A model generated the notes under the pieces. The model searched no databases. It was not told where the DNA came from and saw only the letters and a program-made list of their open reading frames with translations. Below, in pieces: positions 43,507-52,131 of a stretch of DNA of 64,000 nucleotides. The stretch is taken from the NCBI GenBank assembly GCA_016716005.1, contig JADJXE010000001.1:385001-449000 (forward strand). Reading direction: 5' to 3'. The DNA is from Acidimicrobiales bacterium. GTDB lineage: Bacteria > Actinomycetota > Acidimicrobiia > Acidimicrobiales > JADJXE01. Every line of letters starts with the position of its first letter. The stretch's first letter is position 1. The translations under genes and the position numbers were made by a program.

Positions 43507-44628
43507 TCAGGCCAGCACGGCGCCGTGGGGCGTGCGGGTGAGCACCCGGCAACCGTCGGGATCGACCACGAGCAGGTCCTCGATGCGCACACCCGCCTCT
43601 CCGGCAAGGTACACGCCGGGCTCGACCGTGACCACGTGGCCGGCCGCCAGGAGATCCGGCGACGTCGCGCCCAGACGGGGGTGCTCGTGGATCTCGAGGC
43701 CGACACCGTGGCCGGTGCCGTGCACGAACTGCTCGCCCCACCCGGCCTCGGCGATCAGCTCGCGGCACGCCCGGTCGACGTCGGCACCGGCCACGCCGGC
43801 GCGGACCGCGGCCACCCCGGCGGCCCGGGCCGCGTCGACCACCTCGAGCAGGCGGCGCACGGTCGGCGTCGGCTCGCCGACCACCAGCGTGCGGGTCATG
43901 TCGGAGCAGTAGCCGTCGACGCGCGCTCCCACGTCGACCACCACCGGCTCGCCCGGGCCGATCGGCCGGTCCCCCGGGCGGGCGTGGGGCTGCGACGCGT
44001 TCGGGCCCCCGGCGACGATCGTGTCGAACGAGGTGCCGTCGGCGCCCAGGTCGAGGATCTCGTCGTCGAGGGCCCGGGCGAAGGTCCGCTCGGTGGGCCG
44101 CTCGACGAGGAGGGGGCGCACCGCGGCCAGCGCCCGGTCGACGATCGCCGCCGCGGCCTCGATGCGTGCCACCTCGCCCGGGTCCTTCACCAGGCGGAGC
44201 TCCTCCGCCAGCCGCTCGGTGGGCACCAGCTCGGCCGAGGGGAACCAGGTCTCGGCGAACGACCGCTGCTCGGCCCACGTGACGGCGCCGGCCTCGAGGC
44301 CGACTCGCCGCACGCCCGACGCCACCGACACCACCTCGTCCCGCTGGGCGGCCTGCGTGCGGGCGACCACGAGGCGGACCTCGGCCCCCGACTCGGCCAG
44401 CTCCGCGGCGGCCCGCTCGGCGTAGCGGCCGTCGGTGACGAGCAGCGCGTCGTCGGGCCGCACGAGCAGCAGGCCGGCCGATCCGGTGAAGCCGGTGAGC
44501 CAGCGGACGTTCAGGAGCGAGGTGACGAGCACGGCGTCGCAACCGGCGTCGGCGGCGCGCTCGCGCAGCCTGGCCAGGCGACCGGCGACGTCCATGGGCG
44601 GGAGGCCGGTGGGGCTCACCCCCGTCAC
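43507..44628 (-). CDS. pepP: Xaa-Pro aminopeptidase-like M24 peptidase
   Basis: 373 residues, creatinase N-domain (15-140, VTSLLNVRWLTGFTGSAGLLLV) and the pita-bread metallopeptidase domain. The five dinuclear metal ligands are visible: VVVDVGARVDGYCSDMTRT (two Asp), HGTGHGVGLEIHEHP (His), VVTVEPGVY (Glu) and VRIEDLLVV (Glu). It removes N-terminal residues before proline. GTG at 44628 overlaps the aroQ stop. The aroQ-pepP-efp order is widespread in Gram-positive bacteria. The exact specificity is inferred. Confidence 0.9.
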   Translation of the reverse strand: MTGVSPTGLPPMDVAGRLARLRERAADAGCDAVLVTSLLNVRWLTGFTGSAGLLLVRPDDALLVTDGRYAERAAAELAESGAEVRLVVARTQAAQRDEVVSVASGVRRVGLEAGAVTWAEQRSFAETWFPSAELVPTERLAEELRLVKDPGEVARIEAAAAIVDRALAAVRPLLVERPTERTFARALDDEILDLGADGTSFDTIVAGGPNASQPHARPGDRPIGPGEPVVVDVGARVDGYCSDMTRTLVVGEPTPTVRRLLEVVDAARAAGVAAVRAGVAGADVDRACRELIAEAGWGEQFVHGTGHGVGLEIHEHPRLGATSPDLLAAGHVVTVEPGVYLAGEAGVRIEDLLVVDPDGCRVLTRTPHGAVLA

Positions 44629-45074
44629 CGGCCGGACGCGAGGAGCCGGGCCACGGCCTCGATCGCCAGCTCGTAGCCCAGCCCGCCGAAGCCGACCACG
44701 GCGCCGTCGGCGACCGGCGCGACGACCGAGGTGTGCCGCCAGGGCTCCCGAGCGGCGGGGTTCGACAGGTGCAGCTCCACCACGACGCCGTCGAACGCGG
44801 CCAGGGCGTCGTGGATCGACCAGGCGTAGTGCGTGAGCGCACCGGCGTTGACCACGATCGCTGCGCAGCGTCCGCGCGCGCCGTGGATCGCCTCGACCAG
44901 GTCGCCCTCGTGGTTGCTCTGCACGTGCTCCAGCCGGAGCCCTGCCGCCTCGGCCGAGGCGCGCGCGGTGGCCACGTGGTCGTCGAGGGTGGCCGTGCCG
45001 TAGATCTCGGGCTGCCGCTGCCCCAGCAGGTCCAGGTTGGGCCCCGACAGGAGCAGCACGATCGGTGGACTCAT
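44625..45074 (-). CDS. aroQ: 3-dehydroquinate dehydratase, type II
   Basis: Third step of the shikimate pathway. 149 residues, dodecameric type II fold. SGPNLDLLGQRQPEIYG includes the catalytic Tyr; SNHEGDLVEAIH, VVNAGALTHYAWSIHDAL and VELHLSNPAAREPWRHTS (catalytic His region) follow. ATG at 45074 overlaps the aroB stop (ATGA). Confidence 0.95.
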   Translation of the reverse strand: MSPPIVLLLSGPNLDLLGQRQPEIYGTATLDDHVATARASAEAAGLRLEHVQSNHEGDLVEAIHGARGRCAAIVVNAGALTHYAWSIHDALAAFDGVVVELHLSNPAAREPWRHTSVVAPVADGAVVGFGGLGYELAIEAVARLLASGR

Positions 45075-46072
45075 GCCATGCCCTCCAGCACCGCCCGGAC
45101 GTCGGCCTCGGGCACCCCGGCCACGATCTCGATCCCGTCGGGCCCGTCGAGCGCGAACGTGAGCCCCTCCACCGCCTTCTTGTCCCGTCGCATCAGGGCC
45201 ATGAGCTCGTCCGGGTCGACGCCGGCGGGGAGCCTGGAGGGCAGATCGTAGGCGGCCACCACCCGCCGATGCTCGCCCACCCGGGCGTCGTCGATCCGGC
45301 CCAGGCGGCGCCCCAGCTCGGCTGCGCCCACCAGGCCGATCGCCACCGCCTCGCCGTGGCGCAGGTCGTACCGGCCGGCGGTCTCGAGGGCGTGCGCCAG
45401 GGTGTGCCCGTAGTTGAGGATCGCCCGCCGGCCGCCCTCGCGCTCGTCGGCACCGACCACGCCGGCCTTGATCGCCACGCACGCGGCCACCTGCTCGTCG
45501 ACGGGGAGGGCGTCGAGGTCGCCCCCGCCGAGGAAGTGGTACTTCGCCAGCTCGCCGCGGCCGCTGCGCAGCTCCCGAGGCGGGAGGGTGGCGAGCACCT
45601 CCGTGTCGCACAGCACCGCCCGCGGCTGCCAGAACGCCCCGACCAGATTCTTGCCCTCGGGCAGGTTGACGCCGGTCTTGCCGCCGATGGCGGCGTCGAT
45701 CTGGGCCAGCAGGGTGGTCGGCACGTGCACCACGGCCACGCCGCGGTGGTAGACGGCCGCGACGAAGCCGGCCACGTCGGTGACCAGGCCCCCGCCCACG
45801 CCCACCACCACGTCGGCCCGGGTGAGACCCCAGCGGGCGAACCCGCGGCAGAGCTCCTCGACGGTGGCCAGCGACTTGGCCTCCTCGCCGCCGCCGATCA
45901 CGAAGGTGCGGTGCTCGAGGCCGGGGTCGACCTCGACCCCGATGCCGGCCTGGGTGACGACGGCCGCGCGGCGGACGGACGGCGGCAGCACCTCGGCCAG
46001 GCGGTGACGCGCACCCGCCCCGACCACCACGTCGTACGAGCGCTCGCCCAGCTCCACCGGCACGACGATCAT
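45071..46072 (-). CDS. aroB: 3-dehydroquinate synthase
   Basis: Second step of the shikimate pathway: NAD- and metal-dependent ring closure. 333 residues. NAD region GGGLVTDVAGFVAAVYHRGV, PTTLLAQIDAAIGGKTGVN, and metal ligands in GRGELAKYHFL (Glu), ILNYGHTLAHALE (His) and RHGEAVAIGLV (His). ATG at 46072 overlaps the aroK stop (ATGA). Confidence 0.95.
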   Translation of the reverse strand: MIVVPVELGERSYDVVVGAGARHRLAEVLPPSVRRAAVVTQAGIGVEVDPGLEHRTFVIGGGEEAKSLATVEELCRGFARWGLTRADVVVGVGGGLVTDVAGFVAAVYHRGVAVVHVPTTLLAQIDAAIGGKTGVNLPEGKNLVGAFWQPRAVLCDTEVLATLPPRELRSGRGELAKYHFLGGGDLDALPVDEQVAACVAIKAGVVGADEREGGRRAILNYGHTLAHALETAGRYDLRHGEAVAIGLVGAAELGRRLGRIDDARVGEHRRVVAAYDLPSRLPAGVDPDELMALMRRDKKAVEGLTFALDGPDGIEIVAGVPEADVRAVLEGMA

Positions 46073-46596
46073 CGGCGGTTCACCCCGTCGCCGACGGCCA
46101 GCGCGGCCACCTCGGCGACGATCTCGTCGACCGAGCGCCCGGCCACGCCGACCACCACGTCGGCGACCGCCCCGTAGAGCGGCTGGCGGGCCTCGGCCAG
46201 ACGGGCCAGCGTCCCGGCCGGGTCGTCGGCCAGCAGCGGGCGATGGTCGGCGCCACCCACGCGGGCCGCCAGCACCTCGGGATCGGCCTGCAGCCACACC
46301 ACCACACCGGCGGCGCGGATGCGGTCGCGGTTGGCCGGGTCGAGCACCGCCCCGCCCGCGGCGGCGATCACCGCCGGCTCGGACCGGGCGAGGGCGGCGG
46401 CGAGCACCTCCGACTCGAGCACCCGGTACGCCGCCTCCCCCTCCGCCTCGAAGATCTCGCGCACCGTCCGGCCCGTGCGGGCCTCGACGTCGGCGTCGCT
46501 GTCGACGAACGGCCACCCGAGGCGCTCGGCCACCCGCGCACCGACCGTCGTCTTGCCCGAGCCCATCATCCCGACGAGCACGAGGTGCCCGGTCAC
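46069..46596 (-). CDS. aroK: Shikimate kinase
   Basis: Phosphorylates shikimate. 175 residues, P-loop LVGMMGSGKTTVGARVA (8-24), the shikimate-binding DSDADVEARTGRTVREIF (Asp-x-Asp) and AAAGGAVLDPANRD, lid ADHRPLLADDP with the catalytic Arg. It follows aroC by 15 bases and is coupled to aroB. Confidence 0.95.
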   Translation of the reverse strand: MTGHLVLVGMMGSGKTTVGARVAERLGWPFVDSDADVEARTGRTVREIFEAEGEAAYRVLESEVLAAALARSEPAVIAAAGGAVLDPANRDRIRAAGVVVWLQADPEVLAARVGGADHRPLLADDPAGTLARLAEARQPLYGAVADVVVGVAGRSVDEIVAEVAALAVGDGVNRR

Positions 46597-46611
46597 GGCG
46601 CGACGACCCGC

Positions 46612-47781
46612 TCAGCCGCGGGCCGCCGCGGCCAGGGCGGCCACGTAGCCCTGGTGGTTCCGCACCAGCTCGTCGACCGAGTCGCCGCCGAACTTGCGGG
46701 TGGCCTCGTCGGCCAGGACGAGCGCCACCATCGTCTCGGCCACCACGCCCAGCGCGGGCACGGCGGTGACGTCGGTGCGCTCCTTGAACGAGACCGTCTC
46801 CTCCTTGGTGACGGTGTCGACGGTCTTGAGGGTGGGCCGGTTGAGGGTGGCGAGAGGCTTCATGGCGGCGCGCGCCACGACCACCTCGCCCGTCGACATG
46901 CCGCCCTCGATCCCGCCGGCGAGGGACGACTCGCGGCGGTACCTGCCGGCGGCCTCGTCCCACGAGATGGGATCGTGGGCGCCCGAGCCTCGCCGGCCGG
47001 CGACCTCGAAGCCGTCGCCGATCTCGACCCCCTTGACCGCCTGGATGCTGCACAGCGCCTGCGCCACGAGCCCGTCGAGCCGCCGGTCCCAGTGCACGTG
47101 GCTCCCGAGGCCGACGGGCACGCCGTAGGCCAACACCTCGACCACGCCGCCCAGGGAGTCTCCGTCCTTGGCGGCGGCCTTCACCTCGGCGACCATGGCC
47201 TCCTCGGCCACGGGATCCGCGCAGCGCACCGGCGACTCGTCGACCCTCGCCAGGTCGTCGGGCCCCGGGCGGCGGTGGCTCGTGACCCGGACCGGGCCCA
47301 GCTGGATCACGTGCGAGACGATCGACACGCCGACGGCGGCCAGCAGCTTCTTGGCCACGGCCCCGGCGGCGACCCTCGCCGCCGTCTCCCGGGCCGAGGC
47401 CCGCTCGAGCACGTCGCGCGCGTCGCTGAAGCCGTACTTCTGCATGCCGGCCAGGTCGGCGTGGCCCGGCCGGGGCTGCGTCAGCGGTCGCTCGGTGAGC
47501 CCCGGCGCCGGCGACATCTCCTCCTGCCACTTCGGCCACTCGCTGTTGGCGATCTCGATCGCCACCGGCGAACCGAGCGTGCGGCCGTGCCGCACCCCGC
47601 CGACGAGCGTGAGCTCGTCACGCTCGAAGCGCATCCGGGGGCCCCGGCCGTAGCCGAGGCGGCGACGCGCGAGCTCGTCCTGGATCTCCTCGGCCCTGAT
47701 GGGGAGACCGGCGGGCAGGCCCTCGACGATGACGACGAGGGCCCGGCCGTGCGACTCCCCGGCGGTGAGGAAGCGGAGCAT
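46612..47781 (-). CDS. aroC: Chorismate synthase
   Basis: Last shikimate-pathway step, FMNH2-dependent. 389 residues. MLRFLTAGESHGRALVVIVEGLPAG (first signature), RPGHADLAGMQKYGFSDARDVLERASARETAARVAAGA (second) and GGIEGGMSTGEVVVARAAMKP (third) are intact. ATG at 47781 follows a TAGATT hexamer by 6 bases and has no ribosome binding site, so aroC probably heads a leaderless transcript running through aroK-aroB-aroQ-pepP-efp-nusB. Confidence 0.96.
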   Translation of the reverse strand: MLRFLTAGESHGRALVVIVEGLPAGLPIRAEEIQDELARRRLGYGRGPRMRFERDELTLVGGVRHGRTLGSPVAIEIANSEWPKWQEEMSPAPGLTERPLTQPRPGHADLAGMQKYGFSDARDVLERASARETAARVAAGAVAKKLLAAVGVSIVSHVIQLGPVRVTSHRRPGPDDLARVDESPVRCADPVAEEAMVAEVKAAAKDGDSLGGVVEVLAYGVPVGLGSHVHWDRRLDGLVAQALCSIQAVKGVEIGDGFEVAGRRGSGAHDPISWDEAAGRYRRESSLAGGIEGGMSTGEVVVARAAMKPLATLNRPTLKTVDTVTKEETVSFKERTDVTAVPALGVVAETMVALVLADEATRKFGGDSVDELVRNHQGYVAALAAAARG

Positions 47782-47787
47782 CCCGAG

Positions 47788-47793
47788 AATCTA
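47788..47793 (-). promoter_or_regulatory. Candidate -10 hexamer of aroC
   Basis: TAGATT, 6 bases before the aroC ATG, in the 32-base gap after the peptidase gene; no ribosome binding site in between. Confidence 0.5.
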
Positions 47794-47813
47794 CCGGCAG
47801 GGGTCCCGGCGGC

Positions 47814-48500
47814 TCACCCCGGCCCGACCGCCCCCAGGATCGGCTGCGAGAACAGCACGGCGATCACCGTGCCGGCCGCCAGGGCCGGGCCGAACGGGAA
47901 GCCGGTCCGTCGGCCCTGCCGCCACCCGACCGCGGCCAGGATCCCCAGCCCCACCGCCGCCCCCACCAGGGCGCCGAGGGCCAGCCCGACGAGGACGAGG
48001 TACAGGTCGAGCCAGCCCAGGTAGAGCCCGAGCACCAGACCCAGCTTCACGTCGCCGAAGCCGATCCCCGCCGGGCTCACCAGGTGGAACACCAGCAGCA
48101 CGCCGGCGTAGACGACCGCACCCACCAGGGCCCACCGGATGGCGCCGGGCACGTCGCGCGCGATCGAGACGACGACCACCGCCGGCACCGAGACCGCCAG
48201 GGCCGGGAACACGATCCGGTTGGGGATCCGGTGCTGCTCAAGGTCGATCGCCGACACCGCCACCAGCACCGCGAACAGGAACAGGTAGGCCAGCAGCTCG
48301 GGCTCGGGGCCGAACCGGGCGCCGCCGGCCGCGAAGAGCACGGCCGTCGCGACGACGCAGGCCCAGGGAGGCAGCACGACGCCGGGCACGTCGTGGGCTT
48401 CCACCCCGTCAACGCCTCGCGACGATGCGATCACGGCGTTCACCGCCCGTCCTGCGACCAGCCCGGCCAGCGCGGCGGCGACCGCGACGAGCGCTGTCAA
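47814..48500 (-). CDS. Prepilin peptidase (A24 family), short form
   Basis: 228-residue inner-membrane aspartyl protease with about six membrane segments. The two catalytic Asp are in VSAIDLEQHRIPNRIVFP and PAGIGFGDVKLGLVLGLYLG. The N-terminal methylase/zinc region of classical PilD (two CxxC pairs) is almost absent, so only peptidase activity is expected. TTG at 48500, 13 bases behind the DUF4388 gene, is my start; no better codon is in frame. A substrate pilin or Tad/type II system is not in the window. Confidence 0.85.
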   Translation of the reverse strand: MTALVAVAAALAGLVAGRAVNAVIASSRGVDGVEAHDVPGVVLPPWACVVATAVLFAAGGARFGPEPELLAYLFLFAVLVAVSAIDLEQHRIPNRIVFPALAVSVPAVVVVSIARDVPGAIRWALVGAVVYAGVLLVFHLVSPAGIGFGDVKLGLVLGLYLGWLDLYLVLVGLALGALVGAAVGLGILAAVGWRQGRRTGFPFGPALAAGTVIAVLFSQPILGAVGPG

Positions 48501-48513
48501 GGACCCGGGTGGT

Positions 48514-49521
48514 TCAGCGCTTGACCGACGACAGGTAGCGGAGCAGGAGCTCGCGGTCGGGCGGGGCCTCCTCGCCGCCACCCTCGCCGGCCGGGGCCTC
48601 GCCGGCCGGGGCGTCGACCGACGGCGTGGGCTCGGGGCGCGGCTCGGCAGCACCGGCGGGCGGGGCGGCGACCTCCGGGGGCGGCGCCCCCGACCCGGGC
48701 GCGGCGGACGCCGCCTCGCCGAGGAGCGAGTCGAAGCCCGGGATCACGATGCCCAGATCGCCACCGAGCTCGGGCGACGGGGCGGGCGGCGCCTGAGCCG
48801 GCAGCGGCGCGAGAGCCGGAGCCGCGGGAGCCGGAGCCGCGGGAGCCGGAGCCGGAGCCGCGGGAGCCGGAGCCGCGGGAGCCGGAGCCGGAGCCGCGGG
48901 AGCCGGAGCCGCGGGAGCGGGAGCCGGAGCCGGAGCAGCTGCGGCGGCCGGTCGGGTCGCCACGTCCCGGGCGTCGACGATCACCGGGGGGGAGGCCCCG
49001 TCGCTCATAACCAGGAGACCGCTGTCGAGCAGGCGCCGCAGGGCCCGGGCGGTCTCCATGGCGCTCGCGCCGAGGCGCGCCGCCACCGCGCCGGCCTCGA
49101 TGCCCCCACCGATCGTGGCGACCAGCCGCCACTCGTCGGCGCTGAGATCCACCTGCGCGGCGGGCGCCTCGTGGGCGAGCGTCACCCACGCGTCCGGGCG
49201 GGCCAGGGCTCGCTGCTCGTCCTCCCACTGCGTGAGGAGGGCGTCGACGGCGATGGGCGGACCGGCGCCGGGGTGCGCCACGCCGGCCTCGAACACGAAG
49301 GCACCTTCCCGGTACGACAGGATCTCGAAGACCGCCTCGGCGACCGGCGCGCCCGAGGGCAGGGAGGTGCTGACCGCGGCGACCACGGCGCCGTCGACCG
49401 TCCAGATGCTGCCCGCGACGCGTGACCCGCTCACCTCCAGGCGGCCGGTCTTGCGCGTGCCGGCCAGCAGCTGCAGGACGTCGTCGAGTGGAAAGGTGTC
49501 GAGCGTCCCCTGCAGGGACAC
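48514..49521 (-). CDS. DUF4388 protein with Ala/Pro-rich linker
   Basis: 335 residues. The N-terminal 90 residues (VSLQGTLDTFPLDDVLQLLAGTRKTGRLEV) are a DUF4388/PatA-type domain known from gliding, pilus and two-component proteins. A winged-helix-like segment follows (DEWRLVATIGGGIEAGAVAARLGASAMETARALRRLLDSGLL), then about 45 residues of alternating Ala-Pro and an acidic C-terminus ending LLLRYLSSVKR. No enzyme motif. GTG at 49521 has GGGAGG upstream. Its place beside a prepilin peptidase hints at a role in pili or surface motility, which is inference. Confidence 0.75.
   Translation of the reverse strand: MSLQGTLDTFPLDDVLQLLAGTRKTGRLEVSGSRVAGSIWTVDGAVVAAVSTSLPSGAPVAEAVFEILSYREGAFVFEAGVAHPGAGPPIAVDALLTQWEDEQRALARPDAWVTLAHEAPAAQVDLSADEWRLVATIGGGIEAGAVAARLGASAMETARALRRLLDSGLLVMSDGASPPVIVDARDVATRPAAAAAPAPAPAPAAPAPAAPAPAPAAPAPAAPAPAPAAPAPAAPALAPLPAQAPPAPSPELGGDLGIVIPGFDSLLGEAASAAPGSGAPPPEVAAPPAGAAEPRPEPTPSVDAPAGEAPAGEGGGEEAPPDRELLLRYLSSVKR
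48811..48936. repeat. Tandem GGAGCC/CCGCGG repeat in the DUF4388 gene
   Basis: Alternating 6- and 15-base units (plus strand GAGCCG and GAGCCGCGGGAGCCG) encoding the Ala-Pro linker. In-frame length variation between strains is to be expected. Confidence 0.8.
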
Positions 49522-49545
49522 GTCTGTCCTCCCGTGGTCGGTTCG

Positions 49546-49561
49546 TCGAGGGACCCCTCGA
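49546..49561. promoter_or_regulatory. Operator-like palindrome upstream of the DUF4388 gene
   Basis: TCGAGGGGTCCCTCGA on the minus strand: 7-base arms around GT. It is immediately downstream of GACAAT (49561-49566), a possible -10 hexamer, and 25 bases before the GTG, so it would lie at the transcription start or as a hairpin at the 5' end of the message. Confidence 0.45.
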
Positions 49562-49610
49562 TTGTCCCATGTCGGCAGCGGTTGCGGAAGCCTGAGGAAC
49601 GGCCCGGACG

Positions 49611-50513
49611 TCATCCCCTCCGGGCCAGCTCGGCGAGCGCGGCTGCCGACATCACCTCGAGCGGTGGGTCCTCGCCCGTCCACAGGCGAAAGGCGTGCGC
49701 GGCCTGGTGGATCAGCATGCCGACGCCGCCCACCGCCACGGCCCCGCCGGCGCGCGCCGCGTCCATCAGCGGGGTCACGAGCGGCTCGTAGACCAGGTCG
49801 GCCACCAGCTGGCCCTCGCAGAGCAGGGCCGGATCGACCGGGAGCACCGGCCCGGGCGGACCACCCGAGATGGGCACCGGCGGCGGCCCCATGCCCACGG
49901 GCGTGGCGTTCACCACCAGGTCGGCGTCGGCGGCCGCCTCGGCCGGGCCGGTGCGGCCGGCGGCGCCGGCCAGCAGCGCGGCGCGCTCGCCCCGGTCCTG
50001 GGTGCGGTTCACGACCACGACCTCGGCGGCGCCGGCCCGGCCCAGCGCGCGGATCACGGCCCGGGCCGCGCCCCCGGCTCCGAGCACGACGCACCGGCGG
50101 CCGGCCGGGTCGAAGCCGGCGTCGGCGACCAGGGCGTCGAGGAAGCCCTCGCCGTCGGTGTTCTCGCCCATGAGGCGCCCGCCCCGGCGGACGACGCAGT
50201 TCACGGCCCCCAGCTCCTCCGCCGCGGGTGAGCATCGGTCGACCATGCGGGCGACGACCGACTTGTGGGGCATGGTGACCGAGAGCCCATCGATGCCCAG
50301 CGAGCGCACACCCTGGAGCGCCCCCGAGATCTCCTGCTCGGCCACCTCGAAGGCGACGAACGCCCAGTCCAGGCCCAGGGACTCGAACGCGGCGTTGTGG
50401 ATCGTGGGTGACAGCGAGTGGCGCACGGGGTCGCCGATCACGGCCGCGACCCGCGTGGACCCGGCGATGCCGCGGTGGGGGCTCACCGCGCCGGGGACGC
50501 GCCCCGGTGTCAC
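49611..50513 (-). CDS. aroE: Shikimate dehydrogenase
   Basis: NADPH-dependent reduction of dehydroshikimate. 300 residues from GTG 50513. Shikimate site GDPVRHSLSPTIHNAAF and VTMPHKSVVARMVD (catalytic Lys), ENTDGEGFLDAL (Asp), and the NADP fold VVLGAGGAARAVIRALG with VVNRTQDRGER. GTG at 50513 overlaps the mltG stop (GTGA); GTG at 50486 is the alternative. It is apart from the aroCKBQ cluster but in the same direction, with two unrelated genes in between. Confidence 0.93.
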   Translation of the reverse strand: MTPGRVPGAVSPHRGIAGSTRVAAVIGDPVRHSLSPTIHNAAFESLGLDWAFVAFEVAEQEISGALQGVRSLGIDGLSVTMPHKSVVARMVDRCSPAAEELGAVNCVVRRGGRLMGENTDGEGFLDALVADAGFDPAGRRCVVLGAGGAARAVIRALGRAGAAEVVVVNRTQDRGERAALLAGAAGRTGPAEAAADADLVVNATPVGMGPPPVPISGGPPGPVLPVDPALLCEGQLVADLVYEPLVTPLMDAARAGGAVAVGGVGMLIHQAAHAFRLWTGEDPPLEVMSAAALAELARRG

Positions 50514-51664
50514 CGCACGCCGTTCTGCTCGGCGAGGCGGATGTTGGCGAGGTGCTCGTCGTACGTCTCGGCGAACGAGTGGGTGCCGTCGGGCTGGGTG
50601 ACCACGTAGAAGAGCCACGGCCCGGGCGCCGGGTCGAGCGCGGCCTCCATGGCGGCCCGGCCGGAGAGGGCGATCGGCGTGGGTGGCAGCCCGGCGTTCT
50701 CGTAGGTGTTGTAGGGCGAGTCGACCTCGAGGTCCTCGAAGGTGACCTCGCCGTTGGGACCCGAGCCGGCCGTGCCGCCCAGGGCGTACACGACGGTGGC
50801 ATCGATCTGCAGGGGCATCCCCTGCTCCAGGCGGTTGTAGATGACCCGTGCGATCTTGGCCGCGTCCTGCGGGACGCCGGCCTCGCGCTGGATCAGCGAG
50901 GCCACGATCAGCGCCTCGTAGGGGGACACCCCCACCCGAGCCTGGGCGTCGCTGTAGCCGAGCTCGGTCGCCAGGGCGTCGAGCTGGTCGACCATCACCT
51001 GCAGGAGGGCGGTCTCGTCCATGCCATCGTCGACCGCGTAGGTGTCCGGGAAGAGGAGCCCCTCCATGCTGGTGACCTCGGAGGGCTGGAACGCCGAACG
51101 CACCTGGCCCGAGGTGGTGGCGGCCAGGAACCGCTCGGCGCTGAGCCGGGGCAGCTCCTCCTGCACGCGGGCCGCGGCCTGGCCGAGGGTGAGGCCCTCG
51201 GGCACGGTGACGGGGACGCCCACGAACTGGCCGCCGGCCTCGAGGGCCTCCACCACGTCGCCCATGGCGGACCGCTCCTGCAGCGAGTACCGGCCCGCCT
51301 CGAAGGGCCCGGCGCCCTTGGAGCGCACGTACCAGCGGAACACCGTGGCATCGGTGATCACGCCCTGGTCCTCGAGCAGGCTGGCGATCTGCTGGGTCGA
51401 GTAGCCCTCGGGGATCTCGACCACGACCTCGGCGCCGGGGTCGCCGGGCGGATCGACCTGTCGCAGCACCCACCACCCGGCGACCACGGCCAGCACGGCG
51501 GCCAGCCCGAGCACGAGGCCGACGAGGGCGAGCACCAGCTTGAGGCGCGAGCGCCTCGGCTTCAGCTCGTAGACCTCGAGATCGTCGTCGAACGGGTGCA
51601 GGCTGGTCATGGGAACTTCGTCGCGGGGAGCGTCGGCGGGAGGACGGTACTCGCGCTCGGTCAC
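50510..51664 (-). CDS. mltG: Endolytic murein transglycosylase MltG (YceG-like)
   Basis: Membrane-anchored lytic transglycosylase that ends glycan strand growth. 384 residues: cytoplasmic tail of 42, one membrane segment (about 43-65, LVLALVGLVLGLAAVLAVVAG), a LysM-like domain (VVVEIPEGYSTQQIASLLEDQGVI) and the catalytic domain with Glu in ALIVASLIQREAGVP and IYNRLEQGMPLQIDATVVYALG. GTG at 51664 overlaps the ruvX stop; ATG at 51610 is the alternative. The alaS-ruvX-mltG-aroE order is conserved in actinobacteria. Confidence 0.93.
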   Translation of the reverse strand: MTEREYRPPADAPRDEVPMTSLHPFDDDLEVYELKPRRSRLKLVLALVGLVLGLAAVLAVVAGWWVLRQVDPPGDPGAEVVVEIPEGYSTQQIASLLEDQGVITDATVFRWYVRSKGAGPFEAGRYSLQERSAMGDVVEALEAGGQFVGVPVTVPEGLTLGQAAARVQEELPRLSAERFLAATTSGQVRSAFQPSEVTSMEGLLFPDTYAVDDGMDETALLQVMVDQLDALATELGYSDAQARVGVSPYEALIVASLIQREAGVPQDAAKIARVIYNRLEQGMPLQIDATVVYALGGTAGSGPNGEVTFEDLEVDSPYNTYENAGLPPTPIALSGRAAMEAALDPAPGPWLFYVVTQPDGTHSFAETYDEHLANIRLAEQNGVR

Positions 51665-52131
51665 CGGCGGGCGTCGAGCCACGCCTGGAGCAGCACCGCC
51701 GCCGCGACCTTGTCGACGACGAGTCGGCGCTGCTCGGCTCGGAGCCCCTGCTCGGCGAGGGCCCGCTCGGCGGTGACGGTGGTGAGCCGCTCGTCGAACG
51801 TCTCGACCGGCACGTCCACCACCGCCGCCAGCTCGTCGGCCTCCTGGCGGGCGGCCCGGGCCGCCGGGCCGAGCCCACCGTCGAGCGACAGCGGCAGGCC
51901 CACCACGACGCGCTCGGCCCCGACCTCGCCGACCAGCGTGGCGATCGCCTGGTGGTCGCGGGCCCGGTCCCCGCAGCGCGCCAGCACGGCGTGCGGGCTG
52001 GCGATGGTGCCGGACGGGTCGCTCACCGCCAGGCCGATCCGGCGACTGCCCAGGTCGACCCCCACCACCCGCCGGGCACGCGCCGCGCCACCCCGTTCGC
52101 GGCGGCGCCGCCGCCGGGGCGCACCCGTCAC
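51661..52131 (-). CDS. ruvX: RuvX/YqgF, putative Holliday junction resolvase
   Basis: 156 residues, RNase H-like fold. VVGVDLGSRRIGLAVSDPSG (first Asp), VVVGLPLSLDGGLGPAARAAR, VETFDERLTTVTAERAL (Glu region) and VDKVAAAVLLQAWLD (last Asp). Implicated in 16S rRNA 5'-end processing in E. coli and named as a resolvase. A basic N-terminal tail (RRRRRRERGG) precedes the core. GTG at 52131 overlaps the alaS stop. Confidence 0.92.
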   Translation of the reverse strand: MTGAPRRRRRRERGGAARARRVVGVDLGSRRIGLAVSDPSGTIASPHAVLARCGDRARDHQAIATLVGEVGAERVVVGLPLSLDGGLGPAARAARQEADELAAVVDVPVETFDERLTTVTAERALAEQGLRAEQRRLVVDKVAAAVLLQAWLDARR

